A stretch of 64,000 nucleotides of DNA from Conus ventricosus. Lineage: Eukaryota > Mollusca > Gastropoda > Neogastropoda > Conidae. Each line of letters begins with the position of its first letter. Positions within the stretch are counted from its first letter, which is position 1. The stretch is taken from contig CM031626.1 in assembly GCA_018398815.1 (NCBI GenBank), positions 42,981,871 through 43,045,870 of the forward strand. The letters are read 5' to 3'. A program made the position numbers and the translations under genes. The notes beneath the pieces are model-generated. The model ran no database searches, had not been told where the DNA came from, and worked only from the letters and a program-made list of their open reading frames with translations. Positions 40,663-53,460 of the stretch are shown in pieces.

Positions 40663-41876
40663 TTAGCACTGCCCAGTCATCTGTCTCCTTTACTATAATG
40701 AACAAAGTTCATGACCTGTACCATGAACAATACCCGGTCTCCATAACAACGTTACGTTCAACACACAAAATAAAAAAAGGGGCAAGAACTCTACCATCAC
40801 TAATCCTTTGCCTCCACGGGCAATCCCTTCTCGGGCAGTGGCTGGCCTCTTGTTCATCTGCTCCCGACGTTTCTTCTGGTAGTCGTCGTCCAAGGTCAAG
40901 GTTGCCAGACCTTTTCCCAGTGTGCCCGTGATGCGTGACACTGCCCCTGCTGCGCCACCTGTGAGCAGATTTGGTGAGTACAGACTGTGTACAGTCAATC
41001 ATGTGTATACAGTCTGTTAATAGTGTATGTTACAATTACTGTGTGTATAAATGTGTGTTCAATTCTGCTGCTGTGCCACCTGTGAACGGATATGTATGTA
41101 CAGTCAATCATATGTAAACAGTCTGTTTACAGTATACATGGTGAGTACAGATATATGTGTACAGTCAATCGTGTGTATACAGTCCATTTATAGTGTATGA
41201 TATGGTGAGTACAGATATGTGTGTACAGTCAATAGTGTGTATACAGTCTGTTTACAGTGTATAATATGGTGAGTACAAATATGTGTACCGTCAATCGTGT
41301 GTATACAGTCCGTTCATAGTGTATATGGTGAGGACAGATATGTGTGCGCAGTCAATCGGGCGTAAACAGTCTGTTTACAGTGTACAATACAGTTACTGTG
41401 TGTACAAATGTGTGGTCAACTCGGAGTCAAATGTGTTAATGAGTACAGGGGAGCCAGGCACACATGATAAGAAAGAAAAAAATGTGGATTTGCTGCATCA
41501 ACCCTACACAATCTTCAGCACAACATGACAATAACCAAACCAGGAAAAACAGTATCCCAGACACAGTAATAACCTGAACTCAACAACATAGCATCCTCAG
41601 CAAGACGCAGAAATATCTTCACGATGACACCATCATGTCACAATGATATCTCTACAACATTAACGGAAATGTTATCGACTATATCCTCAACAACACTGCA
41701 TAGTCTTGCAAGCAAAACTCGCAGATACACACTCTCAAATGCCAACCGCACTCCTTCCCTCCTCCTCCTCATCCAACTAACACCCCTCCCCTCCCCCCCC
41801 AACCCTCTCCTCTATCCATTCCCTCACCTGAGTCCAAAACAGCAGTAATGGAACAACATAGCACCAGCCCCCCCCC

Positions 41877-41913
<37 letters not shown>

Positions 41914-44438
41914 TCCTCTACCCATTCCATCACCTGAGTCCAAACAGCGGTAATGGAACAACATAGCACCAGCCCCCCCCACCCCCCCCCCCCCCCCCCA
42001 CCCTCTCCTCTACCCATTCCATCACCTGAGTCCAAACAGCGGTAATGGAACAACATAGCACCAGCCCCCCCCACCCCCCCCCCCCACCCCTCTCTCCTCT
42101 ACCCATTCCATCACCTGAGTCCAAACAGCGGTAATGGAACAACATAGCACCAGCCCCCCCCCCCCCCCCCCCCACCCCCCCCCCCCCCCCACCCCTCTAC
42201 CTCTACCCATTCCATCACCTGAGTCCAAACAGCGGTAATGGAACAACATAGCACCAGCCCCCCCCACCCCCCCCCCCCCCCCCCACCCCTCTCCTCTACC
42301 CATTCCATCACCTGAGTCCAAACAGCGGTAATGGAACAACATAGCACCAGCCCCCCCCACCCCCCCCCCCCCCACCCCTCTCCTCTACCCATTCCATCAC
42401 CTGAGTCCAAACAGCGGTAATGGAACAACATAGCACCAGCCCCCCCCAACCCCCCCCCCCCCCCCCCCCCACCCTCTCCTCTACCCATTCCATCACCTGA
42501 GTCCAAACAGCGGTAATGGAACAATATAGCACCAGCCCCCCCAACCCTCTCCTCTACCCATTCCATCAGTCTCATGGTGAATATGGCCACAACGATGGGG
42601 GACAACTCACCCACAGCATGGCCGAACAAACTGCGCACTCCCAACGCCAGACCTTCGGCAAACTCTTCAGGCCCCTGAATGGCTCCCTAGGCAACATGGG
42701 ATAGCACACACCGCTTAACACAAACATCAACACCGCTTAACACAAACATCAACACCGCTTCAACATCTGGTGTGGATGGGGGAGGGGAAGGGGAGAGACA
42801 GACAGAGACAGATAGGCAGACAGACAGAGACAGATAGACAGACAGACAGATAGGCAGACAGACAGAGACAGATAGACAGACAGACAGATAGGCAGACAGA
42901 CAGAGACAGATAGACAGACAGACAGAGACAGATAGGCAGACAGACAGAGACAGATAGGCAGACAGACAGAGACAGATAGGCAGACAGACAGAGACAGATA
43001 GGCAGACAGACAGAGACAGATAGGCAGACAGACAGAGACAGATAGGCAGACAGACAGAGACAGATAGACAGACAGACAGAGACAGATAGGCAGACAGACA
43101 GAGACAGATAGGCAGACAGACAGAGACAGATAGGCAGACAGACAGAGACAGATAGACAGACAGACAGAGACAGATAGACAGACAGACAGAGACAGATAGG
43201 CAGACAGACAGAGACAGATAGCAGACAGACAGAGACAGATAGGCAGACAGACAGAGACAGATAGGCAGACAGACAGAGACAGATAGGCAGACAGACAGAG
43301 ACAGATAGGCAGACAGACAGAGACAGATAGGCAGACAGACAGAGACAGATAGACAGACAGACAGAGACAGATAGGCAGACAGACAGAGACAGATAGGCAG
43401 ACAGACAGAGACAGATAGGCAGACAGACAGAGACAGATAGGCAGACAGACAGAGACAGATAGGCAGACAGACAGAGACAGATAGACAGACAGACAGAGAC
43501 AGATAGGCAGACAGACAGAGACAGATAGGCAGACAGACAGAGACAGATAGGCAGACAGACAGAGACAGATAGACAGACAGACAGACAGAGACAGACAGAC
43601 AGACAGAGAGAGAGAGACAGATAGACAGACAGACAGAGACAGATAGACAGACAGACAGAGACAGATAGGCAGACAGACAGAGACAGATAGGCAGACAGAC
43701 AGAGACAGATAGGCAGACAGACAGAGACAGATAGGCAGACAGACAGAGACAGATAGACAGACAGACAGAGACAGATAGGCAGACAGACAGAGACAGATAG
43801 GCAGACAGACAGAGACAGATAGGCAGACAGACAGAGACAGATAGGCAGACAGACAGAGACAGATAGGCAGACAGACAGAGACAGATAGACAGACAGACAG
43901 ACAGAGACAGACAGACAGACAGAGAGAGAGAGACAGATAGACAGACAGACAGAGACAGATAGACAGACAGACAGAGACAGATAGACAGACAGACAGAGAC
44001 AGATAGACAGACAGACAGAGACAGACAGACAGACAGACAGACAGAGACAGACAGACAGACAGAGAGAGAGAGACAGATAGACAGACAGACAGAGACAGAT
44101 AGACAGACAGACAGAGACAGATAGACAGACAGACAGAGACAGATAGACAGACAGACAGAGACAGATAGGCAGACAGACAGAGACAGATAGGCAGACAACA
44201 GAGACAGATAGGCAGACACCACACGAGACAGATACAAATAGAGAAAGAAAGAGACAAAGAGAGAGGGTGGGGAGAGATAAGGGAGGGAGACAGTGACAAA
44301 AATAGACACACACAAAAAAAAGTGAGAGAGACAGAGGGAGATAGAAAGAAATGGAAGAGAGAGGGAGAGGGTCAAGAGCAAGAGAGGGGTAGAAATGGGT
44401 AGAGAAAATGTGTGACTTTACATGTGCATATGTGTGTA

Positions 44439-44471
<33 letters not shown>

Positions 44472-47400
44472 GCATGTGCATGAGCACATGTCCATGCATG
44501 TGTGCGTGCGTGTGTGCATGCAAAATGAGCACACTCATGCTTGTGTAGTTGTGTATATGTGTGACTATGTGAGAGATGTGTTCATGAATTTCTGTCTATG
44601 TGCATGTCATGAAGGAGAGGTTTAGTACGCTCTGTCTCTTTAGACTGTGATGCTGACTTCCATTCTATGGAAACATGCTTACCACACTGAAGTATGTATG
44701 ACAGAAATTGTGTGCAGAGTAGCACAGCAAGAAACCTGAAGGCCAGTTGTGTCACTGAAAGGCATCTCTTCACCAGTCTACGTAAACTCTCATCACCTCT
44801 GTCACTTGCATACATAACACCTGAACAAAACAAGCTACAAAAAACCTACACCTACACACACAGAGGCCAGTACGCGCACATGCACGCACACACACACACG
44901 ATAAGATAAGATAAGATAATGTTGCTTATAGCCCAGCCGACCGCAAAGGGCCATATCAGGGCTGTCACCACGTTAAAATCAACTCACCAGTCATTTAAAA
45001 AAAAAAAAAAAAAAAAAAAAACCTTTCACACATCTTGTTAAATGACATCGTCTACAAACGCACCAGAAACTTTGTTAAAAATCTTTCTGCCGTAAAATCT
45101 TAAATCAGATGAAAAATGTTAATCTCTCTCAAAAACTCGAGGATCACATCAGGCGGAACATCCCTGAACAGGATCTTCATGGACTCCGCCGTAAAATGTT
45201 TGTGTCTCACATCGTGCAAGTCCCAACACTCTAAAAGAACATGTTTCATTGTGAGTGGCGCATGACATGGAATGCACCACGGAGCTTCTTCACTCTTTAA
45301 AGGTAGGAATGGGTTAAAATACGAATGGCCGGTGTGCAGCCGGCACAGAACTGTTTCCTCTTTACGATCTCCCGACGTAGATGGAGGAAGTCCTTAAGGT
45401 TTGGACGGATCTGAAAGAGTTTGTTAATTGTCTGTGTGTTCCAATCCTCCTGCCAGAGGTCTCTCACATAATCGTTAATTTTGGGTTTCACGTCTGAGCA
45501 GGGGATATAAATGTTGGACAGTTTCTCTCTTGTGGCGTTCTTGGCTAAACGATCAACCATTTCGTTCCCGCCGATGCCAACATGACCAGGAACCCAAGCA
45601 AGAGTAATGTTGTAACCGTCCGCTTTCAACTTGCTAAAAAGTTCGAAGAAATGTAAAAGTTCTGGATGCTGAAGGTTGCGGCCAGCTATGGCCTCCAAAG
45701 CTGACAGCGAATCTGACAGAACCAGAAAGTCCCTCTTTGAAGAATGTGAGATTATCTTCAAAGCCAGTACCAGAGCAGTAAGTTCAGCAGAAAAACAGAA
45801 GCATCGGAATGAATATGTTCCAATAGTATCTGAGAAGGAGCCCCAGGGCAATAGGCTGCACAGGCCACTCCATCTTCAGACTTGGAACCGTCAGTGAAAA
45901 CTTTTTGACAGGATGGAAATTTCGAACAGAGCTCAGCATACAATGCCTTGTATGCCAGAGAGCTGGTAGACTCTTTGCGAAAAGCTGCAAGATCAAAACG
46001 AATCTCTGGTGTGAAAAAGGTCCACGGTGGTTGATCCGGAAACTTGGAAAAATCAGATACTACACCTAGGTCTAGACCTGCATTCGCACGTGAGGCTGCA
46101 TACGAAGACCAAACGGCGGAACACAGTTAGGGTCCGTTTTGAAATTTGTTTTGAAACTGAGGGTCAAAGACACAGTCATAGGCAGGATTCTGCGGTTCTG
46201 AGAACAGTCTGATATAAAATTTAGAGACATTTTCAGCCTGCGGTTGGACAGTGAGGGTTCACCTGCCTCTGCGTACAGGCTGTACACAGGGGTGGTGCGG
46301 AATGCTCCAAGACAGAGACGAAGCCCTTGATGGTGGATAGGGTCCAAGAGTTTGAGGTAAGAGGGTCTTGCAGAGCCGTACACAGCACAACCATAGTCCA
46401 GTCTGGAACGGACCAAGCTCTGTAGAGGTGCAGCAAAGTTTTCTTATCACGCCCCAGTCGGTGTGCGCTACGACCCGCAGAATATTCAGAGCTTTCTGGC
46501 AAGAAGTTTTAAGGTTTTTGATGTGGCTGAGAAAGTTGAGTTTTTGGTCAAAAATAACTCCCAGGAATTTGGCTTCTTTTACAACTGGAATGGGGGACTT
46601 GTCCAGACGAATTTAAGGATCAGCAAAGAATCGACGAAAATTGTGAAAATGAATTGACTGAGTTTTAGTACGGGAGAAGGTAAACCCGTTTTCCTCGGCC
46701 CACTGTTGGATTCTGTTGACACAAAGTTGGAGTCGACGCTGTACACTGGCGTAGAAGCTCCAACTGCATACAGCGCAAAGTCATCAACAAACAGAGAGGA
46801 CTCGGTGCCCAGGCTTACCGATTTGACAATGTCATTTAAATTTTAAATGCTGAAAAGGGCGGGAGAAAGGATGCTCCCCTGAGGAACACCCAACTCCTGC
46901 CCATGGATGTCAGAGAGTGTGGTGCCAACACGCACCTGAAACTGTCGATCAGCTAAAAAATTCTGAATGAACAGAGGCAGGTGACCCCGAAAACCAAGTC
47001 TGTGCAGGTCCATGAGGACTCCTGCTTTCCAAGTGGTGTCGTACGCCTTTTCCAGGTCGAAAAAGATAGCGCCACATGCGTTTGTTAACAAAGGCATTGC
47101 GGATGGTGGTTTCCAGACGGATTAGATGGTCAACCGTCGAGGGGTACTTCCGGAAACCGCACTGTTCACTGGCCAAAAAGACCATCGGTTTCCAGCTTCC
47201 ACATCAGACGGGAGTTGACCATCTTTTCCATCAGCTTACAGAGGCAGCTGGTCAGAGCGATTGGGCGATAGTTGGAAGGGTTGGTAAGGTCCTTTCCAGG
47301 CTTTGGAATGGGAATGACCAGGGCTTTCCGCCAGGAAGGCGGAAAGGACCCTGTGGTCCAGATATGGTTATAGACTTGGAGAAGAGTCTGGAGACAGCTT

Positions 47401-50400
47401 TCTGGAAAATGTTTCACAACCTGATAATGAATGTCATCCAGACCAGGGGCAGAATCAGTGCAGGTTTGTAAAGCTAATTTGAGTTCAGCGATTGAAAAAG
47501 GAAGATTATAGGTTTCAGAGTTGTCCGATGTGAAATTGTATGATGATTTCTCTCTAATCTCTTTGTTTCTTAAAAAGACTGCAGATTTATTTGAAGATGA
47601 GGAGTTCTGTTGGATGTGGAGGCCAACAGATTGGCAACAGCTTGTTTGTCAGTGATCAGAGCATCAGAAAGTTTCAAGTGATGAATAGAGGGGTTGGTGT
47701 TCTTCCCTTTAATTTTTCTAATGATGTTCCAAACTTTTTTCTTGGAAGTTTTAGATATCAGCCTGGAGCAGAAGTTTCTCCCCGGACCGACGTTTACTGA
47801 TTTTGAAAGTGTGTCTCGATTTCGCACGGAGTTTCTGATGGGCTCGAGCGTTGGGACCCGAAGGTCGTTGGTATACCCGACGCTGAGCCCGTTTGTGAAC
47901 TTTTGAAATTTGTTGGCAGTCTGAATTGAACCAGGGTGTTTTGGCATTTGGAGTTTGTCGGAAGACACTGGAATACAGGTTTTAGCACAGTTTATCACAG
48001 TGTTAGTCAGAGATTCGACTGGGTCTGGACTCTGAAAAAATCAGTGTCCTGGAATTCTTTTGAAATAGTGGTTGAAAATAGATCCCAGTTTGCTTTCTTA
48101 TAATTGAGATGTTGAGAGACAGAGGCGGTTTCAGTTAATATGGGCTGTAAAGAACAGGAAATGGTCACTTCCGTGCAGATCGTCATGGACAGACCACTCA
48201 TAGTCCAGGACCAGCGAGGGGTCACAAACCGACAAATCTAAACACGAAAGTGAACCTGTGGAAGAGTGGAGGTAAGTTGGAGCTCCATCGTTCAGACAAC
48301 ACAAATCAAAGTCAGAAAGGACATCCTCAAGAAGCAGACCTCTGGGTGACGAACTGACACTACCCCAAAGAGGATTTTGACCGTTAAAGTCACCCAACAG
48401 CAAAAAAGGTCGAGGAAGTTCTCCAATCAGACTGACAAGGTCCTGACGACAAACCGGAACAGAAGGAGGTAGATAAAGAGAACAGATTGTGACAGTCTTG
48501 TGGAGAGTGACTCTCGCAGCTACAGCCTGAAGGGAGGTAGACAGAGCGACAGGACTATATAACAGAGTTTTGTGTAGGAGAAGGGCAACACCGCCCGACA
48601 GTCCCAACGTGGATGGTTGTGCAGGTTTCGAAAGAATATTAAAGCCAGAAAGAGTAAAGGTCTTCTGGCTTTGACTTGAGTTTCTTGAAGAGCCACGACG
48701 GAAGGTTTTAGAGACTGACACAGAAGCTGCAGCTCCTCGAAGTTGGAATTTAGACCACGGATATTCCAATGGAATATTGTATTATCCATGGTGCAGAGGG
48801 CGAAAAGGGGAGAGATCAGGTCATCTCCTCATCAACGTCTGCCTCCAATGGAGCGAATTTGTTATTCAGCTTCACTGGAGTGTGTTGGTCTACAGACCTG
48901 CTGGCAGACTTGCCAACAGGCGAAGAAGGTCTGGATTTGGGAGATGGGGGAGGTTTCTTCCTCATCTCCACCATCTCCACACTGGGTTGAACTCCCTTGC
49001 CCGCACGGGCACTGGACTGAGGAGTTCGAGGTTGGGAGCTGGCTTTTAATCTGCCCAGCAGCAGATGTTGTAGACTGCTGGGCAGTCTGAGGGGTGGGCG
49101 GATTTTTTGCCTCCACCAGGGGCATTCACTGTGGTTTGGGAGGTGGTGGACCTGCTTCCACCAGAGCCGACAGTTCTTCCTTGCAGTGTTTTTGAAAAGA
49201 TAAATTCATCAGTCTGGCAGCAGACTGACCGAGTGATACTTTCTTTACGGCCGAAGCATACGAAGATGCTGTGGGCATCTGACTGCCCACAACCTGTTTA
49301 CGGGCCTCAAAAAGGAGATTTTCTTTTCAGTTTTAATTCGTGGATAGTAGATTCCTGAATCCAAAGAGGGCAGTTTTGTGAAGAGGAGGGATGGTCGCCA
49401 CCGCAGTTAGCACAATGTGCCGGATCTTTGCACGGCCCATCATGGGTTGCCTTGCAGCAAACACCGCACACCTCCTGCCCAGAACAGCGGTCTCTGACAT
49501 GTCCAAACCTCTGGCACCGGAAGCATCTCAAAGGGGACGGACATACAGCTGAACACGGACGTTCAGGTAGCCAACTTTGATGACCGAGGCAGCACAGGGT
49601 TGCAGAAGGTCAGAAAGAGGGTGTTGGGGGCCACTCTCTCTGCACCTTTCTTGACTGTCACCCTGCGCACCTCCGTCACACCCTGGGACGCAAGTTCCGT
49701 TTTTATTTCTGCCTCTGAGACACCCGCTAGATCTCTGCAGCGAATCACACCTTTGGATGAATTTAACTGTTTATGGGAGTCACCCTGATCTCCCTATCCA
49801 CTAATTTTGTTGCCCTCAACAGCTGTTCGGATTGTTTTCTTGATCGACATTGAACCAGAAACGAACCATTCCTCAACCTTTGACGGACTGAGGGTCACCT
49901 GCTAAGCCTTGAAAGCCCTTTTGGATAGCAAAAGGGCTCAGAGCGGAAAGGGGTCTTTCCTGCTCTGTCCCTTCTACCACGAGCCCGGAAGCCCAGAAAC
50001 CTGTTCTCTGTCGTACCTCCGTGTCAGAATCGCTATCAGAATAACGGTCCCCTGAAATAGGGGATGCTGCTTTCCTCTTCCTTTTGGGGAGATGTTTTTT
50101 GATAAAGCCAGTTTAGTTTAGTATGTTTCAATCTTCCCTTACCCACCCACCTTGGAGTCCAACTAAGGGGCCAGGGGCCCAAGAAACCAATGTCTTGACC
50201 CCTTCCAGGCTTCGGGAAAAGATATACGACAAACAGAAACTACCAACCCTATCCCCCCTGATCATGCTCAACTCCCGGGGACAGAGAGCTGAGCACTGCA
50301 GGGGTTAACTTGGCCAGTAGGGGAACTGTCTGTCTTGACCCAGCCCAAGAAGGGGAGCCGATTAGTACACCCGGGCCAAAGTGTAAATTCCTGTCTAGGA

Positions 50401-50949
50401 GAGGTCCGAGCCAAAGTGATGTGTTGAGAGCGCTGGCCCTCTCAATCACCAGGATCTCATTCCCCTCCGACACAGGTCGCACCGCACGGCAAACACGGCG
50501 GATCTTAAGGAGACCACAGAGAGAAAAGGAGTGTGGAAAAGAAGACTTGAAGAGGAGACGAAGATAGAAAAGGGCCAAAGAAAGGCAGAAAACAAGAAAA
50601 GGAGAAAGGCGGGTTACTCTTAGTCAGGATCCTCACCCTTAGCCTATCTGACATGGAAGCCCTACCAGGGGCATCAACTTCTTACCACGTTTCGCTTAGG
50701 CCATACAGCATCTTCACCTCTCAGGCCTACAAGCAGTGTGAAAAAACCAGCCTATCTCCCAAGTATTGATGCCCCCGTCAGCATAGCCTAAAGGATCACT
50801 GGACCACGCAAACCCTCCGACCACGACAAGGTCGCAACCCCCCGGAGGGACACACACACACAAACACACACACATATACACACTTAAACACACACACACA
50901 CACACACTCACCTGCTAAGACACAAACACACACACACACTCACCTGTAA

Positions 50950-50993
<44 letters not shown>

Positions 50994-52880
50994 ACACTCA
51001 CCTGGTAAGGCTCATAGAAGAGGTCTTCAATGCCCTCGGAAAGTCCTCTCAGCAGACCAAAAGGATTGCCCAACACGTCCAGCCCCAGGACCAGCACGTA
51101 CATCTGCTTGATGGCCTGTCTCACATATGTACATACCGCTTGCTGTTGACACTGACCAAACAACTGACGCAGAACACAATAAGATCAAATGCTACAAATG
51201 CCAACACCCTCCAACATGCATAGTTCTCAATGTCTTGATAACAAAGAGATGAACATGACACAAACATTTGTACTTTTACTTTTTTTTCAATAAGAAAAAA
51301 GCATGAGACCCTTGCTTCATTTTTCATCAACTTTCCACCTGATGAAAGTGAGAGGAACACCATGCACATTACAATGCAGTGCACACACACACACCACTGA
51401 ATTCAATTCCGTTCATTTTGTGTCTAGCCCAGCCTATGACCTATCTTATGACCTATCACCCATCCCGGAGTCTTGAAGACAGTTGGGGCACCACAGAAGA
51501 CTTCACAACCAGCTTCCTCCGCTCCTCCCGGTTCTCAGACACTCACAGGCAGTTGCTGAGCATGAGGCCAGTCCAGGCACTGATGTTGTCCTCCTGTCTT
51601 CTCCTTCTGCCTCCTTGCACTGTTTCTTGTAGAATGGTTTTGGCAAGTCCTGTTGATCTTGATACATCACCATACTATCTCATTTTCCTTCTTTTGACTG
51701 TGGACAACAGTCCTTGTATGGTCCAATGGCTTCTTTACGCTGTCTGGACTTCCAAACTGGTAATGTGGTCTTTGTATGAGGTAAGGTAAGGTAATGTTGC
51801 TTACAGCCCAGCCGACTGCAGAGGGCCACATCAGGGCTGTCACAACACTAAAATCAACTCACAAGTCATCCCCCCCCCCCCCCCCCCAAAAAAAAAAACG
51901 GTTTTCACACATCTCTTTAAATACATCTTCTAAAAACGTATGAGACACTTCATTAAAATCTTTCTTCCATAAGATCTTAGATCAAACAAAAAACGTTAAT
52001 CTCTTTCAGAAACTCAAAGATCCTGTCAGGTGGGACATCTCTGAACAGGGTTTTCATGGACTCTGCTGTAAAGTGTTTATGTCTCACATCGTGCAACAAT
52101 CTGAAAGAATATGTTTCACTGTGAGTGGAACATAACATGGAATGCACCACGGAACTTCTTCACCTTTTAAAAGATAAGAATGGGTATAAAACGAGTGGTC
52201 TGTGTGCAAGCAGCACAAGCTGTTTCGTCTTTACGGCCGCCTCTGGAACATGGTAAAAACTCTTTCAGGTTTGGATGAATTTTAAATAGTTTGTTATTCA
52301 TCTGCAAGTTCCATTCCTCTTGCCAGAGGTCTCTGACGTAAGCCTGTGTTTCGGGTTTCAAATCAGTGTGAGGAATAGACAACCTGCTGAACTTTTCCTC
52401 CGTGGCACCCTTGGCAAGCTGATCAACCACCTCGTTGCCTCGAATGTGAGATGCCAAGGATCTTGCAGAAGCATCTCATCTCTAATGCCTGAATCCTTCT
52501 CTCCAGTTCAGCTGTCAGTCCACGTCTCACAGGCCCAGAGAAATATGGCAATGACCAGCCAGCCATGAGGAGCCAAATCAGGTCTAACACACCCCTGAGA
52601 TGTCACTAGCACACCCATAGTGACAAGTGATTACTGACATCTATTACTTACAATGAACAGAATTTCACAAGCCTGCCATTTTGTTCTGGGAATATTCACA
52701 TTTCTTCTTACCTTAACCCAAAAATGTTCCCCTTTCCCCAATTTTGCCGAGAAACAACAACAACGGCAACAAATTTCAAGTATTTTATGGACATTCTCAT
52801 CTGAGTGTAAAGGCATTTTGAATGGAGGTTTCTAATCCCAGGGAGTTTCAAGAACTTCAGAGGGCCATACAAACCCTGAT

Positions 52881-52911
<31 letters not shown>

Positions 52912-53405
52912 TGAATACAATGAAAATTCAAACATTTGCGTGGATGTCACTAACCCATGGTCCCCTCCTCCTCATCCATATATGCAAACACATACAGCTG
53001 AAATGCACACACACGCCAACAACAACACACACACACACAAACACAACACACACTCACAACTCACACACCTGTCCAGCATAGTGCCTGGTCATTTCTCCGA
53101 TCAGTTGACTCTGATTGTAGAACGAATGCGAGCGCTCAAAATAGCCCAACCTGACACAGACAGAGAACACAGACCACTTGTCACATCATTGAACTGTCCT
53201 GTCACAATCAGTATTTTGCAATGCACAGATCACCGACTTACACTCTATTGTTTCTATCTCCCTGACTTGTTTTGAAGTGATTGTATCCATTCCATGACTT
53301 ACACTTTTTTCTCCTAGAAGTGATTGTGTGTGGCTTCCTGACTTACATCGAAGTGACTGCATACATCCCTTGACTTATGCTGACTTGACTGTGTCTGTTC
53401 TTACG

Positions 53406-53460
<55 letters not shown>

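Larger units (their letters stand above)
44899..50847 (-). mobile_element. near full-length RNase-H LINE (I/Nimb-like)
   Basis: A non-LTR retrotransposon of about 5.95 kb, minus strand. In order: G-rich 5' end (50847-50620), ORF1 with CCHC knuckles, ORF2 with AP endonuclease, reverse transcriptase and RNase H, then a 3' end with TTATC repeats (44899-44918). Both ends lie in CA/GT microsatellite, so target-site duplication is masked. All ORFs are broken, so this copy is dead. The I/Nimb assignment rests on RNase H after RT and on motif style; it is an inference. Confidence 0.85.

Noticed and set aside
42687..44538. ORFs of 520-592 codons rich in Cys/Leu/Ser
   Set aside because: Same reason: a 22-bp repeat lacking stops in three frames, located in a VPS13 intron.
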